Source: Betaproteobacteria bacterium
Lineage (GTDB): Bacteria > Pseudomonadota > Gammaproteobacteria > Burkholderiales > SG8-41
Assembly: GCA_021730905.1 (NCBI GenBank)
Contig: JAKFYK010000036.1
Span: 163,734-227,733, forward strand
Length of the DNA: 64,000 bases
Reading direction: 5' to 3'
A program made the position numbers and the translations under genes. This document shows positions 8,996 through 17,959 of the stretch, piece after piece. Position 1 is the stretch's first letter. The number at the start of each line of letters is the position of its first letter. The notes beneath the pieces are model-generated. The model searched no databases. It had not been told where the DNA came from and saw only the letters and a program-made list of their open reading frames with translations.

Positions 8996-9949
8996 CTAGT
9001 TGCTGAACGAACCACTCCTGATCACTTCGCCCATCTTCGCCATATCCGCCTTGATAAAGCGCGCAAAATCCTCGGGCGAATTGCCGACGATTTCCACTCC
9101 GGCGTTGAAGACGAGTTGAGAATCCAGCCCTTTTAGCGCTTGCTGAATCCCGTTGTTGAGAATCTTGATGATGGGCGCAGGCGTTTTCTTCGGCGCAAAA
9201 AATCCGATGGCCGCTTCGGAGGCATAACCGGGGAGCGCATCGCTCACCGGCGGCAGATCCGGCGCGAGCGGAGAACGCTTCGGCGTGGTAATCGCCAGGG
9301 CCTTGACCTTGCCGCTCTTCACGTGCGGCATGATCGGGCCGAGCGCGGCAAACATCATCTGCACTTCACCCACAAACAGCCCCAGCATGGAAGGGCCCGA
9401 GCCTTTGTAGTTGACACGCACGATTTTGGTTTTCGCCATGTAGTTGAAGAGTTCCGCCGCGATGTGCGGCGTGGAGCCTCCGCCGCCGGCGCTGTAGTTG
9501 AGCGCACCGGGCCTGGCTTTGGCCAGCGCGATTAAATCCCTGGTGGATTTCACTGGCAACGACGGATGGACAACCAACACGTTGGGCGAACTGATCGCCA
9601 GCGAAATCGGCGCCAGATCCTCGACGGGATCCCAGTTTACTTTGGCCAGCAGCGGCTGCAGCCAGGTATAGGCGCCGTAAAATAAAATGGTATAGCCGTC
9701 GGGCGGCGTGTCCCTGGCGATGATCTCGGTCGAAATGCTGCCGCGATTTTCAACAATCACGCGCTGGCCGATGCGCGGCGTCAGTTCCTGCGCAACCACG
9801 CGCGCGCCCCAATCGTGATTGCTGCCGGGTGTGGCGGTTAATACGCGGATGACTTTGGTGGGGTATTTGTCCTGGGCAAATACGCTATGCGAGGCCGGCA
9901 ACAGTACGGCCAGTGACAAAGCCCACATTGCACGAGGTTTCAGTATCAT
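8996..9949 (-). CDS. Bug/TctC-type periplasmic solute receptor 1
   Basis: Bug proteins are two-lobed periplasmic receptors of tripartite tricarboxylate transporters (TctABC); they bind carboxylates and other small organics and are massively duplicated in Burkholderiales. Here the signal peptide ends at VFA-QD (residue 25), and typical blocks include VIVENRGS, PPDGYTI, PHIAAELF and VNYKGSGPS. The N-terminal ligand loop reads TATPGSNHDWGAR rather than the common PFPPGGxxDxxAR, so ligand preference may differ. It lies inside the UbiD/Mo-hydroxylase operon between the large subunit and CoxG, suggesting it captures that pathway's substrate. Confidence 0.92.
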   Translation of the reverse strand: MILKPRAMWALSLAVLLPASHSVFAQDKYPTKVIRVLTATPGSNHDWGARVVAQELTPRIGQRVIVENRGSISTEIIARDTPPDGYTILFYGAYTWLQPLLAKVNWDPVEDLAPISLAISSPNVLVVHPSLPVKSTRDLIALAKARPGALNYSAGGGGSTPHIAAELFNYMAKTKIVRVNYKGSGPSMLGLFVGEVQMMFAALGPIMPHVKSGKVKALAITTPKRSPLAPDLPPVSDALPGYASEAAIGFFAPKKTPAPIIKILNNGIQQALKGLDSQLVFNAGVEIVGNSPEDFARFIKADMAKMGEVIRSGSFSN

Positions 9950-9981
9950 AAAATATTGTTTAAAAACATATGCTTATATAT
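9950..9981 (-). repeat. AT-rich leader element, copy 3
   Basis: On the minus strand it reads ATAAGCATATGTTTTTAAACA followed by ATATTTT and abuts the ATG of Bug receptor 1. It sits between two genes of one operon, so it may act at the translational level or as an internal promoter. Confidence 0.45.
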
Positions 9982-9983
9982 TG

Positions 9984-12362
9984 TCATTGTGTACGTCCCC
10001 GCGCATGGACACCCAGCAACTCGACAATACGTTGCGGCGATATCGGCGCTTCCGCGATAGTCACGCCAAAAGGCGACAGCGCATTCTCCACCGCACCGAT
10101 AATCGCGCCGATGGCGGAAATGGTGCCGCCTTCGCCCGCGCCCTTGATGCCCAGCGGGTTCAACGGCGACGGCGTTTCCAGATGCACCAGATCCACGCGC
10201 GGCACATCAGCGGCCAGCGGCAGCAGGTATTCGCCAAAGTTGGTGGACAGCGGCTGTGCATTTTCATCGAATGCCAGTCGCTCGAACAGCGCGTTGCCCA
10301 CGCCATGCGCGACACCGCCCACCACCTGCCCATCGACCACCATCGGATTGATCACGCGCCCGCAATCGTGCGCGACGGTGTAGCGCAAAATTTTGACTTC
10401 GCCGGTTTCGATATCGACTTCCACTTCGGCGACGTGCGCGCCGTTGGAATACACCGCCTGATCGGGCGTGAAATGCGCCGTGTGCTCCAACCCTGGCGCC
10501 AGCCCGCCTGCCATAGAAAATCCCGGCATGCCGATGGATTTGACTGCGATGTCGCGCAGACTTTTCCTTACATCCGGCGCGCTTTTGAGACGCACATAGC
10601 CGTCCGCGAGTTCAAGATCGTCTTCGAGGCACTCCATCATGCCGGCAGCGATTTTTTTGGCCTTGGCAGCGACTTCCATCGCGGCCACATGCACCGACGA
10701 CCCGGCGTTGACCGCAGTACGCGCGGCGAAGCTGCCGACACCCAGAGCGTTCATCGCGGTGTCGGCGGTGACCACCGCGATATCGTTGAAATCGACACCC
10801 AGCTGATCCGACGCAATCTGCGCCAGCGTGGTTTTGTGCGACTGGCCCTGCGGCGTGGCACCGGTGTAAATCACGATCTTGCCCGACGTCGCAACACGCA
10901 CCGTGGCGCTTTCATAGGGACCGAGTCCGGTGGCCTCGACCGCATTGGCGATGCCGATGCCCAGATAACGCCCCTGTGCACGGGCTTCGCTCTGGCGTTT
11001 CAGGAAACCGTCGTAGTCCGCGGTTTTCAGCGCCGCCGCCTGACTCGCAGGGTAGTTGCCGCTGTCGTATGTGACAGGACGTCCGTCACGGAAAATGATG
11101 CCCACCTTGTACGGCATCTGCTCCGGCTGGATGAAATTACGCCGCCGCACTTCGGCACGATCGAGCTTAAGCTCGCGCGCCACTCGATCCATCAGGCGTT
11201 CCATCGTTGTTACCGCTTCGGGCCGTCCCGCGCCGCGCACCGGCGTGGTTTGTATCTTGTTGGTGAACACCGACACCACATCGAGCTTGAAATGCGGGAT
11301 CACATACGGTCCCGGCACCGTGGTCGCGGTGATCCACGGCAGCACGATGCCCCACGGCACGTACGCGCCGGTTTCGTGGATGAGCTGCCCGCGCACGCCG
11401 ATGATTTTGGCATCGGCATCGACGGCAATTTCCATGTCCCAGTACTGGTCGCGCTCCTGATGCGTGGTGAGAAAATTTTCGCGCCGGTCTTCGATCCATT
11501 TCACCGGCCGGCCAAGCAAGCGTGCCGCCACCGCAAGGTTGATGTATTCAGGATAAAACGAACCTTTGGGTCCGAAGCCGCCGCCGACATCGGGTGTAAT
11601 GACGCGCACCTGGTGGTCGCCCAGATCATCAAACATTTCCAGCATGCTGCGCTTGATGCGGTGCGAACTTTGCGACGACACGTGCAGCGTATAGCCCTGC
11701 AACTGCGCATCGTACTGCGCGATCGCGCCGCGGCATTCCATGAAAAACGGACCCCCGCGATGCTGATAGATTTTTTCGCGGAATACATGGGCAGCGCCGG
11801 TGAACGCGCGATCAGCATCGCCCACCTTGACCGGAAAGCGCGCCGCCACGTTAGACTCGGCGCCCTGATGTGCCAGCGGCGCACCCTCCTCCAGTGCTGC
11901 GCGGCAGTCGTTCACTGCGGGCAGCGGCTCATATTCGACTTCCACCCGTTGCGTCGCGTCTTCCGCGATATAGCGGCTGTCCGCGATCACGCAGGCCACC
12001 GGTTCGCCGGCGTAGCAGGTTTCGTCTTTCGCCAGCGCGTAAGGCAGCAGCGGCTGCTTGATCGCCGGATGCGGCACCAGCAGCGGCAGCGTTTGCCGCT
12101 GTATTGTTTCGGGCAAATCGCCAAAAGTAATGACGGCGTGCACGCCCGGCAGAGTCAGCGCCGCGCTCTTGTCGATGCGGCCTACCTTCGCGTGCGCGTA
12201 CGGGCTGCGCACGAACGCGGCGTGCAGCATTTCGGGCAGGTGAATGTCATCAACAAACTGGCCCTCGCCGCGCAGGAACGCCGGGTCTTCCTTGCGTTTG
12301 ACCGAAGCGCCAAAGCCGGTAAATGAGCCAGTAAGCTTTTCCGCGCCACCCGTTGTTTTCAT
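9984..12362 (-). CDS. Molybdenum hydroxylase large (molybdopterin-binding) subunit, xanthine dehydrogenase family
   Basis: The catalytic Mo-MCD subunit of a three-component hydroxylase; 792 residues is standard. The ATG at 12362 overlaps the stop of the 2Fe-2S subunit as ATGA. Visible signatures: an N-terminal hammerhead (VKRKEDPAFLRGEGQFVDDI), DVGGGFGPKG near residue 260, the loop VRGAGRPEA near 374, and GIKGAGEGGTI close to the end with the catalytic Glu. The RGAGR loop marks the form-II-like group, not true CO dehydrogenase, which carries a CSFR loop. The substrate is therefore probably an aromatic, heterocycle or aldehyde. Confidence 0.93.
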   Translation of the reverse strand: MKTTGGAEKLTGSFTGFGASVKRKEDPAFLRGEGQFVDDIHLPEMLHAAFVRSPYAHAKVGRIDKSAALTLPGVHAVITFGDLPETIQRQTLPLLVPHPAIKQPLLPYALAKDETCYAGEPVACVIADSRYIAEDATQRVEVEYEPLPAVNDCRAALEEGAPLAHQGAESNVAARFPVKVGDADRAFTGAAHVFREKIYQHRGGPFFMECRGAIAQYDAQLQGYTLHVSSQSSHRIKRSMLEMFDDLGDHQVRVITPDVGGGFGPKGSFYPEYINLAVAARLLGRPVKWIEDRRENFLTTHQERDQYWDMEIAVDADAKIIGVRGQLIHETGAYVPWGIVLPWITATTVPGPYVIPHFKLDVVSVFTNKIQTTPVRGAGRPEAVTTMERLMDRVARELKLDRAEVRRRNFIQPEQMPYKVGIIFRDGRPVTYDSGNYPASQAAALKTADYDGFLKRQSEARAQGRYLGIGIANAVEATGLGPYESATVRVATSGKIVIYTGATPQGQSHKTTLAQIASDQLGVDFNDIAVVTADTAMNALGVGSFAARTAVNAGSSVHVAAMEVAAKAKKIAAGMMECLEDDLELADGYVRLKSAPDVRKSLRDIAVKSIGMPGFSMAGGLAPGLEHTAHFTPDQAVYSNGAHVAEVEVDIETGEVKILRYTVAHDCGRVINPMVVDGQVVGGVAHGVGNALFERLAFDENAQPLSTNFGEYLLPLAADVPRVDLVHLETPSPLNPLGIKGAGEGGTISAIGAIIGAVENALSPFGVTIAEAPISPQRIVELLGVHARGRTQ

Positions 12363-12844
12363 CGCGCACCCTCCCGCAGGCGCTTCGCTGCGTCCAGTGC
12401 CGCATCGACGATGCCCTGATAGCCGGTGCAGCGGCACAGGTTGCCGGACAGCGCCTCCCTTACCTCGGTCTCACTGGGTGCGGGATGTTCACGCAGAAAC
12501 TCGGTCAGCGTCATCAGCATGCCCGGCGTGCAGAAACCGCACTGCAGGCCGTGGTTGTCCTGAAACGCCTGCTGCAGGGAATTAAGTTTCCCATCGGTCG
12601 CCAGCGATTCAACGGTGGTAACTTCCTGCCCATCGCACTGCACCGCCAGCATCAGGCAGGCGCGCGCACTGTTGCCATTGACCAGCACCGTACAGGCGCC
12701 GCACACGCCGTGTTCGCAGCCGACGTGGGTGCCGGTGAGTTTAAGTTCATGGCGCAAAAAATCCACCAGCGTCATGCGTGTTTCAATAGTGGCGGTATAC
12801 GCCTTGCCGTTGACGTTGATCGCAATGGTTCGTGTATCAGCCAT
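12359..12844 (-). CDS. Molybdenum hydroxylase small subunit, (2Fe-2S)-binding
   Basis: Electron-transfer subunit with two 2Fe-2S clusters; 161 residues. The plant-ferredoxin-type cluster is [11 protein letters not shown] near residue 45. The helical-domain cluster uses CGFCTPGM near 104 and NLCRCTGYQ near 136. The ATG at 12844 overlaps the last codons of the FAD subunit by 8 bp, and its own stop overlaps the large-subunit start, so the subunits are translationally coupled. The order FAD, Fe-S, Mo is that of coxMSL operons. Confidence 0.95.
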   Translation of the reverse strand: MADTRTIAINVNGKAYTATIETRMTLVDFLRHELKLTGTHVGCEHGVCGACTVLVNGNSARACLMLAVQCDGQEVTTVESLATDGKLNSLQQAFQDNHGLQCGFCTPGMLMTLTEFLREHPAPSETEVREALSGNLCRCTGYQGIVDAALDAAKRLREGAR

Positions 12845-13712
12845 GTTGAATCTCTTTTGCACGCGCGGCGGCTTGTTCGAGTGCGCGGTAGGTAAGCACG
12901 CGCGCCAGATGTTGCCGGTAGGCCGCGGTGACATAGGCGTCTGCACCGGCCTCGATCTTTTCGGTTTCTGCGGCGGCTGCTTTGAACGTTGCTGCATCCG
13001 GCTTTTGCCCAAGTAGCGCCCGCTCGATGACGGTGGGCCTGACCGGCGCGTGCGTCAATCCCGACAGCGCGATAGCCGCATCGGCGATGTTGCCTTTTTC
13101 ATCCAGTTCCAGCAGTGCGGAACAGGCGACGATGGCAAAGTCGCCATGACGGCGGGCGAATTCGACGAAGGCATGGCCGCACGCTTTCCGGGGAAGCGGA
13201 AACGTCACTGCGACGAGCATTTCGTCCGACTCCAGTGCGGTGGTCATGTAGGCCACGGCAAAATCCGTAAACGGTATTTCGCGCGCGCCGCGTGTGGACG
13301 CCACGTGCAGGGTTGCGCCAAGCAAGGCTGCTGCATTAACGAGTTCGGCGGACGGATCCTGATGGCACAGTGAGCCGCCCAACGTACCGCGGTTGCGCGT
13401 TTGCCGGTGACCGACATGTGCCAGCGCTGCGTGCAACAGCGGACAGTGCTTGCCTATGTCGGATGAAAACTCGATGTCCCGTTGCCGCGTCATGGCCCCG
13501 ATCTTCAGCGCGTTGCCCTCGACACGGATGTAGGCCAGCTCGCTCACCTTGTTGAGATCGATCAGGTGATCGGGCATCGCGTAACGAAAATTCATCATCG
13601 GCATCAGCGATTGCCCGCCTGCGAGCACGCGCGCGTTGTCGTGCGCGGCAAGCAGGCCGACCGCGTCGTTGATGCTGCGCGGGTCGTGATAAGTGAAGGG
13701 TGCTGGCTTCAC
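12837..13712 (-). CDS. Molybdenum hydroxylase medium subunit, FAD-binding
   Basis: Carries FAD and passes electrons to an acceptor; 291 residues with a CoxM-like fold. FAD-binding motifs AGGQSLMPMM near residue 32 and NRGTLGGSLCHQDPSAE near 107 are clear, and a CO-dehydrogenase flavoprotein C-terminal domain fills the rest. The start is GTG 13712. Its first base is shared with the TAG of the upstream UbiD gene, giving tight coupling between decarboxylase and hydroxylase. Confidence 0.94.
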   Translation of the reverse strand: MKPAPFTYHDPRSINDAVGLLAAHDNARVLAGGQSLMPMMNFRYAMPDHLIDLNKVSELAYIRVEGNALKIGAMTRQRDIEFSSDIGKHCPLLHAALAHVGHRQTRNRGTLGGSLCHQDPSAELVNAAALLGATLHVASTRGAREIPFTDFAVAYMTTALESDEMLVAVTFPLPRKACGHAFVEFARRHGDFAIVACSALLELDEKGNIADAAIALSGLTHAPVRPTVIERALLGQKPDAATFKAAAAETEKIEAGADAYVTAAYRQHLARVLTYRALEQAAARAKEIQHG

Positions 13713-15346
13713 TACAGCTTCTCGTGTTTAGCCGTGGGCGTTTCCGGCTTCAAATCATCCCGCCGCCGTTTGATGGTCTCCAAGCCATTCGCTTCCCAGT
13801 CGCCTGCAATCGTCCGCTGCGCAAACCTTTCCCAGGTTTCTGTCCAGTCGCCCAGCGTGTAGCCGTGCCATGGTCCTTTGGGTGAGAGCGCGGGAAGCTT
13901 CAACGTTTCCCATAGTTGTTTCGCATGCTCCATGTATTCCTTGCCCGGCAAGGCCAGCGGCGCCATCGGGTGTTTTTGCGTAGCGTCTATGAGCAGGGTC
14001 GATTCCGCGGTGTTGGGGCCATACTGCGAGCCCTGCACGCCGCGCCGATAGTTGATGATTTGCACATCTTCCGATGGCGTTGCGCGATAGGCCATCGACC
14101 AGAACACGGCATCCGTACTTTCCGGATCGATGTCTTCAGAAACACCGATGACGATTTTGCCGCAGTCCGCGCGCAGCGTGGCTGCTCCCTGCAAGGCGCG
14201 CCACACCTCGGTGCGCACCGTATCACGCGCGAACTGCACAAAAATCACCGGCCGCAGATTCGACAGCGGTTCGTGCATCACCACCCGCTTCACGCCTTTG
14301 ATGCCCAACGTGTCGCGCAAGTGGCTGAGAAACATCGGCTCATAGGCGACTTTCTTCACCACACTGGATTCACTCGGCGTAACCTGACTGATGATCGCCG
14401 AGAACACCGCATTCCTGCGATGCGTGATGGCCGTCACTTGCATCGGCATGTTGTAGGCTTCCAGAGCGACATAGCCGTTGCTCTCGCCGAAGGGCGCTTC
14501 AGGTTCCAGTGTGGAAGGATCGATCACGCCTTCGACCACGATTTCCGCGTCGGCCGGCACATTCAGATCATTCGTCACACATTTCGCCATGCGTATCGCG
14601 TGACCCGCGAGGCCGCCCGCTACCGACATCTCGTCCATATCCACCGGCAGTTTTTGCGGACCGGTAAAAAACACCACCGGCGACGCGCCCAGCACGATGG
14701 CGATGGGCATCTGTTGCTTGCGTTCGCGGTACTTCAACCAATGCACCCAGCCGCCCGCGCCGCCTACACGCGCCACCATGCGCACCACCAGACGATCTGT
14801 TGCTTTCAACGCCGCGCGGTAAGTGCCCATGTTCTGTATGCCGTTTTCCGGATCCCGCGTCACGCACAGCGTCGCCGTGAGATAGGGCGCGGAATCGAAG
14901 CCGGGCGTGGACACTGGCACCGGCAGCGCCGCCAATCCGCCGCCGGGTTTACGCAGTGCGTCGCCCGTAATCACAACTTCCTGGCACGCGGGCTTGTCCA
15001 CTGCGACCGGCGCAATCGGATTCTTGACGGCGTTCACCCACGCCTTGCCGATGTCTTCGACCTTCTGGCCCATGCCCTGCGCGTAAATCTGCGGCGACGA
15101 TGCATATACGCCGATCGCCACCGGCATGTCGTAACGCCTGCCCTTGGCATCAACTACGTTGGTGAATAAAAACGCGCGGCGTTGATCTTCCGGTACGCCC
15201 CCCACAAACTGCCAGCGCACCAACGGCTGCAACTCGGTGTCCTTGTTGATCGGCCGATCCACGCGCACCAGCAGTCCTTGTTTTTCGAGATCGGCGAGAT
15301 GCTGCTGGAAGTCGCGTGGGGGTTTGAGTTCTGGTTGGTCAGCCAT
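13712..15346 (-). CDS. UbiD family (prenylated-FMN) decarboxylase
   Basis: Predicted reversible decarboxylase of aromatic or alpha,beta-unsaturated acids using prenyl-FMN. The 544 residues carry the family core: NMGTYRAAL near 171 (Arg of the active site) and PEAPFGESNGYV near 280, which holds the Glu of the E-R-E triad. Length and sequence suit catabolic UbiDs more than the ubiquinone enzyme. First gene of the Mo-hydroxylase operon, sharing one base with the next gene. No ubiX-type prenyltransferase is in the window, so the cofactor must come from elsewhere. Likely chemistry is decarboxylation coupled to ring hydroxylation (inference). Confidence 0.93.
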   Translation of the reverse strand: MADQPELKPPRDFQQHLADLEKQGLLVRVDRPINKDTELQPLVRWQFVGGVPEDQRRAFLFTNVVDAKGRRYDMPVAIGVYASSPQIYAQGMGQKVEDIGKAWVNAVKNPIAPVAVDKPACQEVVITGDALRKPGGGLAALPVPVSTPGFDSAPYLTATLCVTRDPENGIQNMGTYRAALKATDRLVVRMVARVGGAGGWVHWLKYRERKQQMPIAIVLGASPVVFFTGPQKLPVDMDEMSVAGGLAGHAIRMAKCVTNDLNVPADAEIVVEGVIDPSTLEPEAPFGESNGYVALEAYNMPMQVTAITHRRNAVFSAIISQVTPSESSVVKKVAYEPMFLSHLRDTLGIKGVKRVVMHEPLSNLRPVIFVQFARDTVRTEVWRALQGAATLRADCGKIVIGVSEDIDPESTDAVFWSMAYRATPSEDVQIINYRRGVQGSQYGPNTAESTLLIDATQKHPMAPLALPGKEYMEHAKQLWETLKLPALSPKGPWHGYTLGDWTETWERFAQRTIAGDWEANGLETIKRRRDDLKPETPTAKHEKL

Positions 15347-15420
15347 GGAGACCTCTGTTTAGACTGCACGAATGGTATGCGTTGCGGACAGACGGGAATG
15401 ACAGCTTCCGCCAGACAAAA

Positions 15421-15447
15421 TTGTTTAATAAAAACAATAAATTATGA
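15421..15447 (-). repeat. AT-rich leader element, copy 4
   Basis: On the minus strand it contains ATTGTTTTTATTAAACAA, about 75 bp upstream of the UbiD start. The arms TTGTTT and AAACAA make it palindromic. It may be an operator or promoter-associated site for the decarboxylase operon. Confidence 0.45.
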
Positions 15448-15627
15448 TCTCCGGCTGCAGTGTTGCCCCTGTGATTCGGGAATCTCGGGGACGCCAGGCA
15501 ATTTTTTACAATTTTACGTTCGAACGTCGGTTCGCGTCGGTTCATTTGCAATGTCGCCACTGAAAGATTCCCCACGCCTCAACATGGGCCGGAGCGCGGG
15601 TATGATGTTGCTAAGGGAGGGGCCACC

Positions 15628-16596
15628 ATGAACACACTGTTACGCGCGCTGTTGCTCGTCACTGGAATGGCTTGGGCTGCAGGTGCAATCGCGCAGGCCT
15701 ATCCAAATCGTCCGATCAAGTTCGTGGTGCCGTTCCCTCCCGGCGGCAATCTCGATTTCCTGGCGCGCGCCATTCAGCCGCGGTTCAGCGAATTTCTCGG
15801 TGCGACCATCGTCATCGACAACAAGGGCGGCGCAGCAGGCATCGTCGGCGCCGAGTATGCCGCCCGGCAGCCGGCCGACGGCTACACCATCTTTCTCGGC
15901 AATACCGGCACCATGGGGCTGTACCCGGTGGTGTATCCGAAGCTGCCGTACGACGCGCTGAAAGACTTTGCAGCGATTGGCCAGATCGCTTCGAGTACGC
16001 AACTCATGGCGGTGCATCCGTCGGTGCCGGCGAAGACGGTGCCGGAATTCATCGCGTTCGCCAAAAAGAATCCCGGCAAACTGACCATTGCCATTGCCGG
16101 TTTGGGCTCCACCGCGCACTTCTCGGCCGAAATGCTGAAAGCGCGCGCCGGCATCGACATCCTGCTGGTGCCCTACAAAGGCAGCGGTCCGGCGGTGACT
16201 GACGTGATTGGCGGTCAGGTCGATCTGATCATCGATGCGACTTCGGTCAGCATGCCCTATGTCAAGGCTGGAAGGCTGCGAGCAATTGCCGTCACTCGAA
16301 ATGTGCGCCTCGCAGCGTTGCCGGACGTGCCGACGTTCGAAGAACAGGGCCTCAAGGGCTTCCAGGCGAACGGCTGGCAGGGCGTGCTGGTGCCGACCGG
16401 AACGCCGGCAGCCGCAGTGGCAAAACTATCGGAGGCACTGATGAAGACACTGGCACAGCCGGACGTGCGCACGAGATTCGCTGATCAGGGCCTCGATCCG
16501 GCGCCTTCGACGCCCGAGCAGTTCGGCGCATACATCCGCGCGGAGATTGAGAAATGGGGGCGCGTGCAGAAGGTGGCCAAGATCAAGGTCGAGTAA
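15628..16596 (+). CDS. Bug/TctC-type solute receptor 2
   Basis: 322 residues with signal cleavage predicted at AIA-QA (residue 22) and a textbook N-terminal loop, PFPPGGNLDFLAR. Other family blocks are IVIDNKGGAAG, PADGYTIFL, VPYKGSGPAVTD and the C-terminal PEQFGAYIRAEIEKW. A strong AGGGAGG lies 7 bp before the ATG. Monocistronic: it is divergent from the UbiD operon and convergent with the DUF3530 gene. The shared 281 bp upstream region with the UbiD gene could allow co-regulation. Confidence 0.93.
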   Translation: MNTLLRALLLVTGMAWAAGAIAQAYPNRPIKFVVPFPPGGNLDFLARAIQPRFSEFLGATIVIDNKGGAAGIVGAEYAARQPADGYTIFLGNTGTMGLYPVVYPKLPYDALKDFAAIGQIASSTQLMAVHPSVPAKTVPEFIAFAKKNPGKLTIAIAGLGSTAHFSAEMLKARAGIDILLVPYKGSGPAVTDVIGGQVDLIIDATSVSMPYVKAGRLRAIAVTRNVRLAALPDVPTFEEQGLKGFQANGWQGVLVPTGTPAAAVAKLSEALMKTLAQPDVRTRFADQGLDPAPSTPEQFGAYIRAEIEKWGRVQKVAKIKVE

Positions 16597-16627
16597 GCTG
16601 GATAGCGGGAGAGACATGCAAGGCCTG

Positions 16628-17380
16628 TTATCGCGTCGCGTTATCCAGAAACCGCTTCACATGCCGCACTAGCTCCGTCTCCGCGCCATTGAAATAATGA
16701 TCCGCGCCGGCGATGGACATCTGCCCCGAGCCGCGTACACGCTTGATGGAATCCGCGCGCAGGGCGGCATTCTTCAACACCACCGGGAAGTCTTTTTCGC
16801 CATAGATGTCGAGCACGGGGGCCTTGAAGGTTTCAGGCTGCAGATAGACGCCGGTGCTGATGCCCACCGACACCCAGGCGTCGGCTGTGCCGCCCTGCGC
16901 CAGGTAGTGGTTCACCATGCGCGCCCCCATGCTGTGCGACACGACGGCAACCTTGAGAGGAACTTTATCGCGCAGAAACGTCACCGCCGCCTGCAAACGA
17001 TCAGCCGCCTCCGGGAATAACGCCGGGTAGGATTCGGCTTTGGCATCAGCGGCCAGCACCGGCATTTGCACCGACAGCGTGGCGTAGCCCTGCTCGGGAA
17101 GCTGGCTGCGCAATGCGTTAATGAGATTCCAGTCTGGATGCACGCCCATACCATGCACCACAATGACGACTGCGCGCGCTTTGGCCCTGGTTGCGTTCGG
17201 TGTGTAGATGGCGAGAAATTTGTGCCCTGACTTCAGCGCGAGGTAAACCGGATCTCCCACCAGAATCGCCGGAGTGATTTCGTCTGCCCAGCGTTTTTCG
17301 CGCGCGTAATCGGGCTGGGCAGGCTGCGCAAAACCGCTGGCCGATGCGATAAAAAACAGCACCAAGACGAGTGCGCGCAT
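16628..17380 (-). CDS. Periplasmic alpha/beta hydrolase-like protein (DUF3530-like)
   Basis: 250 residues with a signal peptide (cleavage near SGFAQ, residue 18). The alpha/beta-hydrolase pattern includes VVIVVHGMGVHPDW near 73, a nucleophile elbow VSHSMGARM near 148, an acid in DIYGEKDFP near 190 and a late His in AGADHYF near 225, so Ser-Asp-His residues are all available. The elbow is SxSxG-like (SHSMG). Last gene of a six-gene minus-strand operon, 3 bp after the DUF922 gene. Substrate unknown; an exported esterase is plausible. Confidence 0.75.
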   Translation of the reverse strand: MRALVLVLFFIASASGFAQPAQPDYAREKRWADEITPAILVGDPVYLALKSGHKFLAIYTPNATRAKARAVVIVVHGMGVHPDWNLINALRSQLPEQGYATLSVQMPVLAADAKAESYPALFPEAADRLQAAVTFLRDKVPLKVAVVSHSMGARMVNHYLAQGGTADAWVSVGISTGVYLQPETFKAPVLDIYGEKDFPVVLKNAALRADSIKRVRGSGQMSIAGADHYFNGAETELVRHVKRFLDNATR

Positions 17381-17383
17381 GGC

Positions 17384-17959
17384 CTAAGGAAACCGCGCGC
17401 CCTGCGTTGCGCCGTGCCGGGTATCGCGGTCGTAATCGAGATCAAGCTGGTTATATTTGCGCAGAATGCTCATGCCCAGTGCGTTCGCATTCGCGCCCAG
17501 CGCATCGCAACTGGCGGCAGGCGGCATGGCGGCAATCGCCCGATCCACTTCATTGCCCGCATCAACGCCGTGACGGCGATGTCCCTGCTCATGCAGTTCC
17601 AGCGCAGCCAGATAGCGCGACCATAGTGCGCGCGTAGTGCTGTCCGAGCGGTTCTCGTTGCGCCATTGGGGCAGCGTGATCGTCACCCTGACACTGGTGT
17701 TTACGGACGCAATGGTGCAACTGCCACCCGCGTTGCTGTAGCGGTAACGCCAGCTCACGTGCCAGCGCGTGTAGCCATCGAAGCGGCGGCCGTCCGCGCC
17801 CTGCGGACCCTTGGTGCTCATTTCGCGGCGCAGGTCCGACGGCGTTGAACCTTCTATGGTGTAGCGCTCGACTTGATCGTTGACATCGACGGCTGCTTGC
17901 GCCGGCAGCACGCAGGCGTTCAGCACGAGCAACAGAAAACACGACCGGATACGCATCAT
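17384..17959 (-). CDS. DUF922-like predicted zinc-dependent secreted protease
   Basis: 191 residues beginning with an exported signal (RIRSCFLLLVLNACVLPAQA). The motif LHEQGHRRHG near residue 125 is an HExxH zinc-protease signature, and the TRWHVSWRYRY strand pattern before it fits DUF922. The chosen ATG 17959 overlaps the crotonase stop as ATGATG, so the gene is translationally coupled; ATG 17956 is equally possible. A protease joined to acyl-CoA enzymes and receptors is functionally unexplained. Confidence 0.7.
   Translation of the reverse strand: MMRIRSCFLLLVLNACVLPAQAAVDVNDQVERYTIEGSTPSDLRREMSTKGPQGADGRRFDGYTRWHVSWRYRYSNAGGSCTIASVNTSVRVTITLPQWRNENRSDSTTRALWSRYLAALELHEQGHRRHGVDAGNEVDRAIAAMPPAASCDALGANANALGMSILRKYNQLDLDYDRDTRHGATQGARFP

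Noticed and set aside
9819..12326. Open frame of 835 codons opposite the Mo-hydroxylase large subunit
   Set aside because: The antisense protein is His/Arg-rich with no recognisable domain, while the minus strand gives a complete molybdopterin subunit. It is a GC-driven shadow.
9984..13712. Carbon monoxide dehydrogenase (CoxMSL) as the product
   Set aside because: The large-subunit loop reads VRGAGRPEA, not the CSFR-type loop of true CO dehydrogenase.
13916..15169. Long open frame opposite the UbiD gene
   Set aside because: Low-complexity His/Arg-rich product; the UbiD reading has family motifs and tight coupling to its neighbours.
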